Source of the DNA: a virus
Strand: one strand, 5' to 3'
Virus record (IMG/VR): IMGVR_UViG_3300003177_000007
Location: 1-51,120 of that record
DNA length: 51,120 nt
Positions 40,305 through 47,406 of the stretch are shown in pieces (position 1 is the stretch's first letter; each line of letters begins with the position of its first letter). The notes under the pieces were generated by a model. It saw only the letters and a list, made by a program, of their open reading frames with translations, was not told the DNA's origin and ran no database searches. Position numbers and translations under genes: made by a program.

Positions 40305-40312
40305 GTCGTGAC
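40305..40312 (+). promoter_or_regulatory. Putative late promoter motif GTCGTGAC, copy 5
   Basis: GTCGTGAC followed by AAGACAATGCAGGC and then directly the start codon at 40327, only 14 bases between motif and ATG. The same arrangement and nearly the same sequence occur at 46330. Confidence 0.62.
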
Positions 40313-40326
40313 AAGACAATGCAGGC

Positions 40327-41229
40327 ATGAATCAAGACTTTTCTACAGCGGAAGACATGCGGCTGCTTGAGGCCGTTCCTGAGTATCTAAGCATTTCGCA
40401 AATGTTAAAGGCTTCTCCAGTGATGGAGGGTGGCGAGCGTTTTATTTATATTGAGGCTTCCAATGAGTCTCTGGATCAGCAGGGCGAAGTGATACTGTCA
40501 AAGGCTCTCGAAGATTCGGCGGCATATTATCTTAAATTTGGCAACCTTGATTTAGATCATTATACCCAGATCGGAGCGCGGTCTGGTATTCCAAACTATG
40601 AATTGTTCGAGATTGGACGACCGATTGATGTTCGCGTCCGCGATGGGCACACATTCGTAAAAGGTCAGGTTTATTCCGGTAGTGGATCCTCAGCAGAGCG
40701 AGCCAATTCATTTTGGTCAAGCGTTACTGAGTTGACTCCCCCGGCGCGTTGGTTTCCATCGGTTGGTGGTGCCGTTGTAAATAAGTCCATAGTTATTGAT
40801 CCCAAGAGCAAATGTAAGAAGGCTTTAATCAATAAGGTTCGTTGGACGAATATTGGTTTTTCCAAAACACCTGTAAACCCCAGCTTGGCCACGGTATCAA
40901 CGGTTCCGTTTGGTGCGCTTGCAAAGTCATTTGGTGACGGTGGATTTGACATGATTAAGGCACTTGAGGCCGGTTATGGAACTGACTCTGCCACGCTTTC
41001 TGGTGGTGGAGCATTGAGAACACAATCCCTTGCTGGCGGAGTATTGTCATATTGGGATTTCAGAGATCGCTTGGCGGGTATGATCCGCAATGGCGAGGTC
41101 AGCGGCGGCAAGCCTGCTGAATTACAAAAGGTTGCAATGGAATGTTTCGGGCTTTCGGCAGATGCTGCGGCTCGAAGTGTACAACGATTCCTTGGTGACT
41201 TAAAAAGAGGCTTGAAGGAGAGGTCATGA
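40327..41229 (+). CDS. Prohead protease-like protein with a capsid-like C-terminal peptide
   Basis: 300 residues. Placement before scaffold and major capsid, plus FIYIEASNESLDQQGEVI, FGNLDLDHYTQIG (candidate catalytic His) and PARWFPSVGGAVV (candidate Ser), fits the herpesvirus/HK97-type prohead protease group that trims scaffold and capsid. Residues about 210-236 (IKALEAGYGTDSATLSGGGA, LRTQSL) nearly repeat the N-terminus of the major capsid protein. No Shine-Dalgarno precedes ATG 40327; it lies immediately behind the late motif. An ATG at 40357 is a possible alternative. Confidence 0.6.
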   Translation: MNQDFSTAEDMRLLEAVPEYLSISQMLKASPVMEGGERFIYIEASNESLDQQGEVILSKALEDSAAYYLKFGNLDLDHYTQIGARSGIPNYELFEIGRPIDVRVRDGHTFVKGQVYSGSGSSAERANSFWSSVTELTPPARWFPSVGGAVVNKSIVIDPKSKCKKALINKVRWTNIGFSKTPVNPSLATVSTVPFGALAKSFGDGGFDMIKALEAGYGTDSATLSGGGALRTQSLAGGVLSYWDFRDRLAGMIRNGEVSGGKPAELQKVAMECFGLSADAAARSVQRFLGDLKRGLKERS

Positions 41230-41867
41230 GTAAATTTGATGAACTATTGGTGGATCTGGAAAAACTCCACTCCAACCAACTTTTGAAGTCCGCCCCGGCT
41301 GCTGATGTTGCTGCTGTGGGTGAACCGAAAAAAGATGATGATGATGAAAATATTGAAGCGGCTGCACAACAGACGGAAGATGCTGGTGCTGCTGAAGATG
41401 ATATTGAAAATATCGATGATGACACTGAAGATGAAGAGCTAGGTAAATCCTTCAGCTTCACGCTGGAAAACGGCGAGACAGTAGAAGCTGTTGATGGCAC
41501 TGAAATGGTTAAGGCATTGTCTTTGAAGCTTGAAACTCAGAGCGAGACGATGGCCAAGGCTCTTGGTACCGCAGTTGACCTGATTAAGCATCAGGGCGGT
41601 GTGATCGACGCGTTGACGGCTCGCGTTGATTCAATTGCGTCTTCCGGTCGTGGTCGCAAGGCTGTGGTTTCGATTGCGGAAAAGTCGGAGGCCGAGATGC
41701 ACAAGTCTGACGAGCCAGCTGGCATGTCAGGTGAAGCGTTTATGACCAAGGCTCTATCAGCACAGAAGGCTGGGCATATCACAGCGCATCAGGTATCTCT
41801 TGCAGAAGGCTACCTGTCGAAAGGTCTGGCAGTGCCAGCCGAACTCGTACAAAAAGTATTAAACTAA
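41226..41867 (+). CDS. Scaffold-like capsid assembly protein
   Basis: 213 residues, start overlapping the protease stop. Acidic low-complexity stretch (KKDDDDENIEAAAQQTEDAG), a helical coiled-coil centre (SLKLETQSETMAKALGTAVD) and a small C-terminal helical domain (GHITAHQVSLAEGYLSKGL). This composition between protease and major capsid genes is typical of an internal scaffold. No sequence family recognised. Confidence 0.62.
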   Translation: MSKFDELLVDLEKLHSNQLLKSAPAADVAAVGEPKKDDDDENIEAAAQQTEDAGAAEDDIENIDDDTEDEELGKSFSFTLENGETVEAVDGTEMVKALSLKLETQSETMAKALGTAVDLIKHQGGVIDALTARVDSIASSGRGRKAVVSIAEKSEAEMHKSDEPAGMSGEAFMTKALSAQKAGHITAHQVSLAEGYLSKGLAVPAELVQKVLN

Positions 41868-41883
41868 AAGGGGGATTGAAAAG

Positions 41884-43326
41884 ATGAATCCAGCAATGTT
41901 ACCAAATATCGCAACCGGCCAGACAATGTCCGGCGAGATGGGGACAGGGGATGTCGCAGAACTGAAGAAGGCTCTTGAAGCCGGATACGGTACTGACGTT
42001 TCCACACTTACGGGTGGTGGTGCTTTACGCATCCAGTCTCTGGAAAAAACCATGCTTTCAACCATTCAGGAAAACAAGCACTTTGCCTTGTTTAATGAAC
42101 TGGCGAAGAGCAACGCAACGGCCACCGTTGACGAATGGACTGAACAGTCTGGTGTGGGCGGGTTCCTTGGTGGATCCACCAACTCTGAAACCGGCAATAT
42201 CGCCGGCTCTACCGGGCAGTATGACCGCCGCACCGGGATGGTTAAGTATCTCATGACTCGTCGCGAGGTTTCGTTCGTTTCGACTCTCCAGAACTCAATC
42301 ATCGAAGCTGAGGCTGTTGAAGCCCAGAATGGTGCCCTGCAACTGCTTACTGATGCGGAATTCCTGTGCTTTGAGGGTGATTCCTCAGTTGTTCCAACCG
42401 AGTTTGATGGCATCAATCAGCAGATTTCGTCCCTTGGTTCTACCGACCATGTGATCGATGCTGCAGGCTCGTCCCTGAACAGTATTGATCTGGTTGATCA
42501 GGCAGCCTCTGTAATTTCCGGTTTCGGAAACTTTGGTACTCCAACCCACTTGTTCATGTCTCAGTTGAACCAGTCAGACTTCAATACCAATCTTGATCCT
42601 GCTTTCCGTGTCAGCTTGAGCGGCAATTCACAGGATCTGATGCTGGGTGCCCCGGTTAAAGGCATTAGCACGTCATGGGGTGATATTAAAACCATTTCTG
42701 ATGTGTTCATTCGTGACGAACGTCAGCAGAGGCCATTCCAGCTGGATTATCCAGCCGTAGCTGCTGCCAACGCCTTTGTTCCTGCTTCCGTCACTCCGGC
42801 TGCACCAGCGTCAAACACTGGCAGTAAGTTCGGGGCTACACATGCTGGCAACTACTTCTATGCTGTTGCTGGTGTGAACGCCGAAGGTCAATCGACCGCA
42901 GTCGTGTCGGCACAGGTCGCAATCACCGCTGGTGATGGTGTTGATATTACCATTGCACGCTCGGCACCAGCTACTGAAACAGGTTATGTAATCTATCGCG
43001 GACGCAAGAACGGTACAAACGCTCTGGCTGATCTCCGTGTGATGGCGCGTATTCCTGTTGCGGGTGCAACCACTGTGTATACCGACATTAACGAAGATAT
43101 TCCGGGTACGTGTAAGGCGTTCATCCTGAATATGGCTGGCGGTTGCAATGCTATTAATTGGCGGCAGTTGCTACCTATGACCAAGTTCCCTCTGTACCCA
43201 ACCGTATCAGCGGTTGTTCCATGGGCACAGTTGCTGTTTGGTTATCTGCGAATCGGCAAACGCAAACATCACGTTGTTGTGAAGAACATTGTTCCCACAG
43301 GCGCACTGTGGAAACCGTTCGGTTAA
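41884..43326 (+). CDS. Major capsid protein with FN3-like insertion
   Basis: 480 residues behind AAAGGGGG. The N-terminus (KKALEAGYGTDVSTLTGGGA) and blocks AVEAQNGALQLLTDAEFLCF, TPTHLFMSQLNQSDFN and SWGDIKTISDVFIRDE are those of myovirus HK97-fold capsid proteins. Residues about 305-415 (GNYFYAVAGVNAEGQS; GYVIYRGRKNGT) are a fibronectin-III/Ig-like insertion, likely displayed on the capsid surface. Followed by a strong terminator. The highest-expression gene of the region by position. Confidence 0.82.
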   Translation: MNPAMLPNIATGQTMSGEMGTGDVAELKKALEAGYGTDVSTLTGGGALRIQSLEKTMLSTIQENKHFALFNELAKSNATATVDEWTEQSGVGGFLGGSTNSETGNIAGSTGQYDRRTGMVKYLMTRREVSFVSTLQNSIIEAEAVEAQNGALQLLTDAEFLCFEGDSSVVPTEFDGINQQISSLGSTDHVIDAAGSSLNSIDLVDQAASVISGFGNFGTPTHLFMSQLNQSDFNTNLDPAFRVSLSGNSQDLMLGAPVKGISTSWGDIKTISDVFIRDERQQRPFQLDYPAVAAANAFVPASVTPAAPASNTGSKFGATHAGNYFYAVAGVNAEGQSTAVVSAQVAITAGDGVDITIARSAPATETGYVIYRGRKNGTNALADLRVMARIPVAGATTVYTDINEDIPGTCKAFILNMAGGCNAINWRQLLPMTKFPLYPTVSAVVPWAQLLFGYLRIGKRKHHVVVKNIVPTGALWKPFG

Positions 43327-43351
43327 TAACCACGACAGGCTGGTAATATAA

Positions 43352-43380
43352 GTGAGGGGTCATTGTGCCCCTCGCTTTTT
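43352..43380 (+). terminator. Rho-independent terminator after the capsid gene
   Basis: GAGGGG (43354-43359) pairs with CCCCTC (43368-43373), extended by flanking pairs, and is followed by five T. It would limit read-through from the capsid gene to downstream head genes. Confidence 0.75.
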
Positions 43381-43427
43381 GTTGAACAGGGATTCCCTGA
43401 CCAATTAAATATACAAGGAGAAATATC

Positions 43428-43676
43428 ATGGCTTTATCCAATGACGCACGCCGTCGCTTAAAAACAGCAACTACCAGTATCGCCGTTGGGGCTGAAATTG
43501 CTAACGCAATCGACGCTCAGGCAGCAAACATTGCACCTATTGGTGTGCCTGTTACAATGACCGGTATTGATGTAGCCACCCTTCGTGGTGAAGCTGAGGC
43601 TCGGCTACTTGCAGTCGAATCAAAAACTGACGCTATAATCGCCGCCCTGATTTCCGGTGGCTTAATGGCAGCATAG
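43428..43676 (+). CDS. Small head-region protein, unknown
   Basis: 82 residues behind AAGGAGA. Ala-rich helix (GAEIANAIDAQAANIAPIG) and a second helix at the C-terminus (AEARLLAVESKTDAIIAAL). Small helical proteins after the capsid gene are often decoration or fibre-base proteins. Not recognised. Confidence 0.5.
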   Translation: MALSNDARRRLKTATTSIAVGAEIANAIDAQAANIAPIGVPVTMTGIDVATLRGEAEARLLAVESKTDAIIAALISGGLMAA

Positions 43677-43685
43677 GAGAGTTAA

Positions 43686-43991
43686 ATGCCACGTATTATT
43701 TGCACAACACCAAACGCTTCAAACATTATAAATGGAGTTGAGTTTGAGCCTCATGGTACAGATATGGTTTCTGTTGATTCTGTTTCTGACGATGTTGCTG
43801 AACACTTTTGTAAGATTGATGGATATAGTATTTTGGCTGATGCTCCAGCTGGCAACACAGCAGAGCCTGTTGCACCTGTTGCAGAGCCTGTTGCAGAGCC
43901 TGTTGCACCTGTTGCAGAGCCTGTTGCAGAGCCTGTTGCAGAGCCTGTTGCACCTGTTGCAGAGCCTGTTGCAAAAACAAGCCGCTGCTAA
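43686..43991 (+). CDS. Pro/Ala/Val repeat head protein with a possible +1 frameshift
   Basis: 101 residues as read. An N-terminal globular part (RIICTTPNASNIINGVEFEP, about 1-55) resembles small head proteins; then comes an EPVA/PVAEPVA repeat. In the annotated frame it ends with KTSRC. A +1 shift at the A-run 43973-43977 would instead continue as QAAAKKAAAKKASE to a stop at 44022, a Lys/Ala tail typical of such proteins, so either a programmed shift, a real mutation or an assembly error is present. Confidence 0.55.
   Translation: MPRIICTTPNASNIINGVEFEPHGTDMVSVDSVSDDVAEHFCKIDGYSILADAPAGNTAEPVAPVAEPVAEPVAPVAEPVAEPVAEPVAPVAEPVAKTSRC
43860..43973 (+). repeat. Tandem GAGCCTGTTGCA / CCTGTTGCA repeat
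   Basis: About eleven units of nine or more bases built from GAGCCTGTTGCA (12) and CCTGTTGCA (9), encoding EPVA and PVA. Units are almost identical at DNA level, so repeat number is likely to vary by slippage or recombination. Confidence 0.75.
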
Positions 43992-44031
43992 AAAAGCCGC
44001 TGCTAAAAAGGCAAGTGAGTAAAAGTGGATT

Positions 44032-44058
44032 CGCCCGGTTCATGCCGGGCGTTTTTTT
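44032..44058 (+). terminator. Rho-independent terminator
   Basis: CGCCCGG-TTCATG-CCGGGCG, a perfect seven-pair stem, followed by seven T. It abuts the next GTCGTGAC motif two bases later. Confidence 0.85.
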
Positions 44059-44060
44059 CA

Positions 44061-44068
44061 GTCGTGAC
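44061..44068 (+). promoter_or_regulatory. Putative late promoter motif GTCGTGAC, copy 6
   Basis: GTCGTGAC followed by TCTATCATGT, 29 bases before the connector gene at 44098 and directly behind a terminator. Confidence 0.6.
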
Positions 44069-44097
44069 TCTATCATGTCAACGGTAGAGGTTTTCCT

Positions 44098-44862
44098 ATG
44101 AGTGTTTTGTTTAACAACATCGATATACTGACGATTTTCAAGCGAGATTGGGTGACTGGTATCGCTAATACACATTTTTCTGGGAAGCTTCCAGACGATG
44201 ATTTCCTTGTTACTCAGCTTACTTCGTCAGAGGCTGCTTTTGTCCGAAGCACCAGCGTCCCGGTCGAGCCAACAGAAATATTTTCAGACGAACCAACTGC
44301 GGCTGAACGGTCACTTCTGGGTACAACACCTTATGAAGTTGAGCCCGGCTATGATATGAAGACCGACTTCTTTTCACCTTCGCATGGATTTGGAACACTG
44401 TCTCTGCGGGTTCGCCCGGTGATCTCCGTGAGTTCCATAAAATTAATTTACCCGTCGTTCTCGTCTACGGTATTTGATATTCCAATTAGCTGGGTGCGCC
44501 TTGATAAGAAGTATGGGAACATTAAGATCGTTCCGGGCGCAGGGACGCTTAATGCGCCATTATCAATATTTATGGCTCAGGCACTTTCATCTGGCAACAC
44601 GATCCCGGACATGATCAGGGTTCGTTATACCGCCGGGATACTTTTGCTTGATAATAAGAACGCGGATGTTTTGAATTTGATTATGAAGATGGCTGCTCTT
44701 TCTACCCTTCAGAATGCCTTCGTACCACAGTCTGAGTCAATATCGGTTGATGGCGTTTCTCAGTCGAAAAGCGTGGACATTGGAAAGATGAAAGCGGACG
44801 TTCGCGATGATCTGGAAACAGTGAAACAGCGGCTATTAGGCCCGATCTTTGGTTTCATGTAA
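44098..44862 (+). CDS. Head-tail connector/adaptor candidate
   Basis: 254 residues behind GGTAGAGG. Position after the capsid block and before two further small structural genes suggests a head completion or neck protein. Beta-rich middle (LSLRVRPVISVSSIKLIY, FDIPISWVRLDKKYGNIK) and a helical C-terminus (VLNLIMKMAALSTLQNAF). No specific family recognised. Its stop overlaps the next ATG (TAATG). Confidence 0.5.
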   Translation: MSVLFNNIDILTIFKRDWVTGIANTHFSGKLPDDDFLVTQLTSSEAAFVRSTSVPVEPTEIFSDEPTAAERSLLGTTPYEVEPGYDMKTDFFSPSHGFGTLSLRVRPVISVSSIKLIYPSFSSTVFDIPISWVRLDKKYGNIKIVPGAGTLNAPLSIFMAQALSSGNTIPDMIRVRYTAGILLLDNKNADVLNLIMKMAALSTLQNAFVPQSESISVDGVSQSKSVDIGKMKADVRDDLETVKQRLLGPIFGFM

Positions 44863-45491
44863 TGCTACTGAATTCAGCGAAGTTTAATGGTCTATTCTCA
44901 GCGGTGGGACAGAACATATCATGGCGGCGGTCATACGCGTGCCCTTGCGTAAACCCTCGCTCCGGGCAGGCTGATACTCAGTGTGCAACATGTAATGGCC
45001 GTGGGCGGCTTTGGCTCGCTCCAGTGGCCTCGCATGCGGTTGTTGGGAACCGTGACGCATTGCGCAAGATTACCGACTATGGCCAATTGGATACTGGCGA
45101 TATGCTTCTGTCGTTGCCATCCGATCAGGCTGTTTACGATTGCGGCGAATATGACCGAATCACAATGAAGGACAAGTCAGAGCCTTTTTCCTTAAATCTA
45201 ATCAGTGGTCTGAATGATAAATTGAATTTTACAGCCAGTCAGATTGATAGGGTTTTCTGGCTGGATGCTACGAAGACGATTGTTGATGGATCCATACCGA
45301 CAGAGAATGCAGACGGTTCATTGACCTTCGCCACCAACGCACCGCCGAACGGTTTAACGTATTCCGTGTCTGGGCGAAGGTTCCCGGAATATTACTGTTA
45401 TTTGGCTGTGCCGGTTGATCGTGCCCATCAGTTCGGCGAGAAGCTGCCGAGACGCATAGTTTTGAGGCGATTCGACCTGTTTGGGAGGTAG
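44862..45491 (+). CDS. Neck protein candidate with N-terminal zinc site
   Basis: 209 residues. RRSYACPCVNPRSGQ...CATCNGRGRLW is a CxC/CxxCxGxG zinc site at about 24-50, a feature shared by a group of phage head-tail joining proteins. A beta-rich region and YCYLAVPVDRAHQFGE follow. Role by position: head completion. Confidence 0.52.
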   Translation: MLLNSAKFNGLFSAVGQNISWRRSYACPCVNPRSGQADTQCATCNGRGRLWLAPVASHAVVGNRDALRKITDYGQLDTGDMLLSLPSDQAVYDCGEYDRITMKDKSEPFSLNLISGLNDKLNFTASQIDRVFWLDATKTIVDGSIPTENADGSLTFATNAPPNGLTYSVSGRRFPEYYCYLAVPVDRAHQFGEKLPRRIVLRRFDLFGR

Positions 45492-45493
45492 TT

Positions 45494-46303
45494 TTGGCAA
45501 GCTATAAATTATCGATTGATCTCAGCCAACTTCTTGGTGCCAATTCAGCCATTGCAAATGCCATCTTCCCGATGGTTGGTCAGGCTGTTCGTGCTGTTGC
45601 GGAAGAAGGATCAACGCGCTGGAAGGATTCCGTCTATAAGGCACACCTTTGGCAGGTGGAGAAGGATGCGTATGTAGAGTCGATTTCGTGGACTATGGTG
45701 AACGCACTCACCGCTGAAATATCATCCAGTTATGATTTTGCCAACAAGATAGAGACAGGCCGGCCAGCGCGTGACCAAAAGCGGTCGCTTCAGACATCCA
45801 AGAAGGCGAGGGTGGTGAAGCACGGTGCCCATACTGGATTGCGCTATCTCATTATCCCGTTCCGTCATAATGTCCCAACACCGTCTGGTGAGGGTGCTTT
45901 GGCACACCAGATGCCAGCTGGTGTCTATGCCATGGCCAAGAAGTTGTCTGCATCCCATGTTCTGGAGCCCGGTTCAATAAACCCTCCAACCCGGCTATCT
46001 GCGACAGGTTCGGTTGTTGCACAGCAATCGTATTCATGGGGTGACCGTTTACCTGCCGGTACGGCACCGAAGCTTCAAACACATCATAAAGCAGATCCTT
46101 ATGCCGGCATGGTTCGTTTCGATACCGGTGGTGGAAAGTCGAGCAGCTATATGACGTTCCGTATCATGGGTGAGTGGTCTACCGGATGGATTATACCGGC
46201 CAAGCCGGGATTGTTATTGGCCAAGGGTGTATCTGATGGATTGCAGAACGTGCTGGAAGACGTAGTTGGAAAAGCTGTAACCATGGGAGCTCTGAAAGGG
46301 TAA
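45494..46303 (+). CDS. Head-tail joining / tail completion candidate
   Basis: 269 residues from TTG 45494; GGGAGG five bases upstream makes this rare start convincing. Helical N-terminus (FPMVGQAVRAVAEEGSTRWK), then RYLIIPFRHNVPTPSGEGAL and SSYMTFRIMGEWSTGWIIPA. The WKDSV...FRIM pattern recalls HK97 gp10-type and Mu-type head-tail joining proteins but is longer than usual. Likely structural; exact role unsure. Confidence 0.5.
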   Translation: MASYKLSIDLSQLLGANSAIANAIFPMVGQAVRAVAEEGSTRWKDSVYKAHLWQVEKDAYVESISWTMVNALTAEISSSYDFANKIETGRPARDQKRSLQTSKKARVVKHGAHTGLRYLIIPFRHNVPTPSGEGALAHQMPAGVYAMAKKLSASHVLEPGSINPPTRLSATGSVVAQQSYSWGDRLPAGTAPKLQTHHKADPYAGMVRFDTGGGKSSSYMTFRIMGEWSTGWIIPAKPGLLLAKGVSDGLQNVLEDVVGKAVTMGALKG

Positions 46304-46329
46304 AAAGATATTGCTATGCGCGTTTGTTG

Positions 46330-46337
46330 GTCGTGAC
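46330..46337 (+). promoter_or_regulatory. Putative late promoter motif GTCGTGAC, copy 7
   Basis: GTCGTGAC followed by AAAACAATGCAGGC and the start codon at 46352, 14 bases away. From GTCGTGAC to the A after ATG, this site differs from the one at 40305 at a single position (AAAAC versus AAGAC). Confidence 0.62.
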
Positions 46338-46351
46338 AAAACAATGCAGGC

Positions 46352-47173
46352 ATGATTTCTATGATCACAAAACTTCCGGTTGGAAATGGCTTGGTGTTAA
46401 TTTTACAGGTCTTGGCATCGGCAACGCGCATTGTGTTGCTGCGGAATTCAGTTGATTTATTCTCTGGTTTTGATGATCCAAATGCTGTATCGATCTATGA
46501 TGGGCTACCTGAAAATAGCGTAATTGACACGATTTCTTTGGCCAATGGCGTGCCGGTGTACTATAGGTTGTTTTCTCTCATTAATGGTGTTTGGTATCCA
46601 TCCGTTACTGTGTCCGCGACACCCTCGGCCTCACTGATTGATGTGTCTTCTGATCCGCTGACAATAGTTCGTGACAGGCTTGAACTTGGCTTGCAGCCGT
46701 ATGTCGCGTCCGGGGCGTTAAATAATGATTCTGGTTTCATCCCTGTTTTTACAGCCTCCCCATTCATTGAAGATGCGCCGCTTCCAATTGTTACAGTCCA
46801 TCTCGCATCGGATGGCTCAGACCAGAGGTTTATTGGCGACGTAATGGACTCTTTCACCGATGCAGATGGTAATGTTCATTCTGTTGACGGTTGGCTATCC
46901 CGGTATCAACTTACAATTGTTGGGTGGAGTTTAAATGCGGACGGGCGCATTAACCTCCGCAACGCAATGAAGGCCGTAATGGAGGGCAATCTCCCGGTCT
47001 TTGACAATGAAGGAATGACGCAGATTGATATGTCTTTTTCTGATAGTGAGGACTTTCAGTCGTATAATGCACCAGTGTTCATGGTAACGTGTAATTTTAG
47101 TTGCTATGCTCCAACGGCTCTGGATTCGGTGGGCGCACCGATTTCCAGTGTCGAAAGCACATTAATTATTTGA
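46352..47173 (+). CDS. Tail terminator/neck candidate with FN3-like N-terminus
   Basis: 273 residues; ATG 46361 is an alternative. No Shine-Dalgarno; the start lies directly behind the late motif. Residues about 5-95 look like a fibronectin-III/Ig-like domain (TRIVLLRNSVDLFSGFDDP, VPVYYRLFSLINGVWYP). The rest (ADGNVHSVDGWLSRYQLTIV, GRINLRNAMKAVMEGNLPVF) has the alpha/beta layout of tail terminator proteins and precedes the sheath gene, as terminators usually do. Assignment by position. Confidence 0.45.
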   Translation: MISMITKLPVGNGLVLILQVLASATRIVLLRNSVDLFSGFDDPNAVSIYDGLPENSVIDTISLANGVPVYYRLFSLINGVWYPSVTVSATPSASLIDVSSDPLTIVRDRLELGLQPYVASGALNNDSGFIPVFTASPFIEDAPLPIVTVHLASDGSDQRFIGDVMDSFTDADGNVHSVDGWLSRYQLTIVGWSLNADGRINLRNAMKAVMEGNLPVFDNEGMTQIDMSFSDSEDFQSYNAPVFMVTCNFSCYAPTALDSVGAPISSVESTLII

Positions 47174-47186
47174 GAGGTGAAGTGAT

Positions 47187-47393
47187 ATGGCAAAAGTAAT
47201 ACCAGCAAAGGGTGGAACCGATAGTGAGTTTCCGTTGTCCCTTGATGAATTCTGCGCACAGCTTTCATCAACTGACAGCCGCGTCGAGATGATCGGTGCA
47301 TTTCATGCAACAGAACGAGCAGCGGGACGGGTAAAAGATTTGGCATCTAAATTTACCGAACGCTTCACTGCTTTCGTAAATACGCCAGTTTAA
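47187..47393 (+). CDS. Small protein before the sheath gene
   Basis: 68 residues behind GAGAGGTGA. Helical C-terminal half (VEMIGAFHATERAAGRVKDL then ASKFTERFTAF). Small ORFs of unknown function often precede sheath genes in myoviruses. Not recognised. Confidence 0.5.
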   Translation: MAKVIPAKGGTDSEFPLSLDEFCAQLSSTDSRVEMIGAFHATERAAGRVKDLASKFTERFTAFVNTPV

Positions 47394-47406
47394 GGGGGAA
47401 TAGATA

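Noticed and set aside
43860-43973. CRISPR-like array
   Set aside because: Units are contiguous, only 9-12 bases and in frame in a coding gene; there are no spacers.
43726-44175. 149-residue minus-strand ORF and a plus-strand Leu-rich ORF over the EPVA repeat
   Set aside because: Both are artefacts of reading a tandem repeat in other frames. Only the short 3' end of the plus-strand frame is of interest, as a frameshift product.
46676-46683. Further TCGTGAC words inside genes (also near 42714 and 48185)
   Set aside because: Coding, without the leading G and A/T-rich follow-up, and not placed before a gene.
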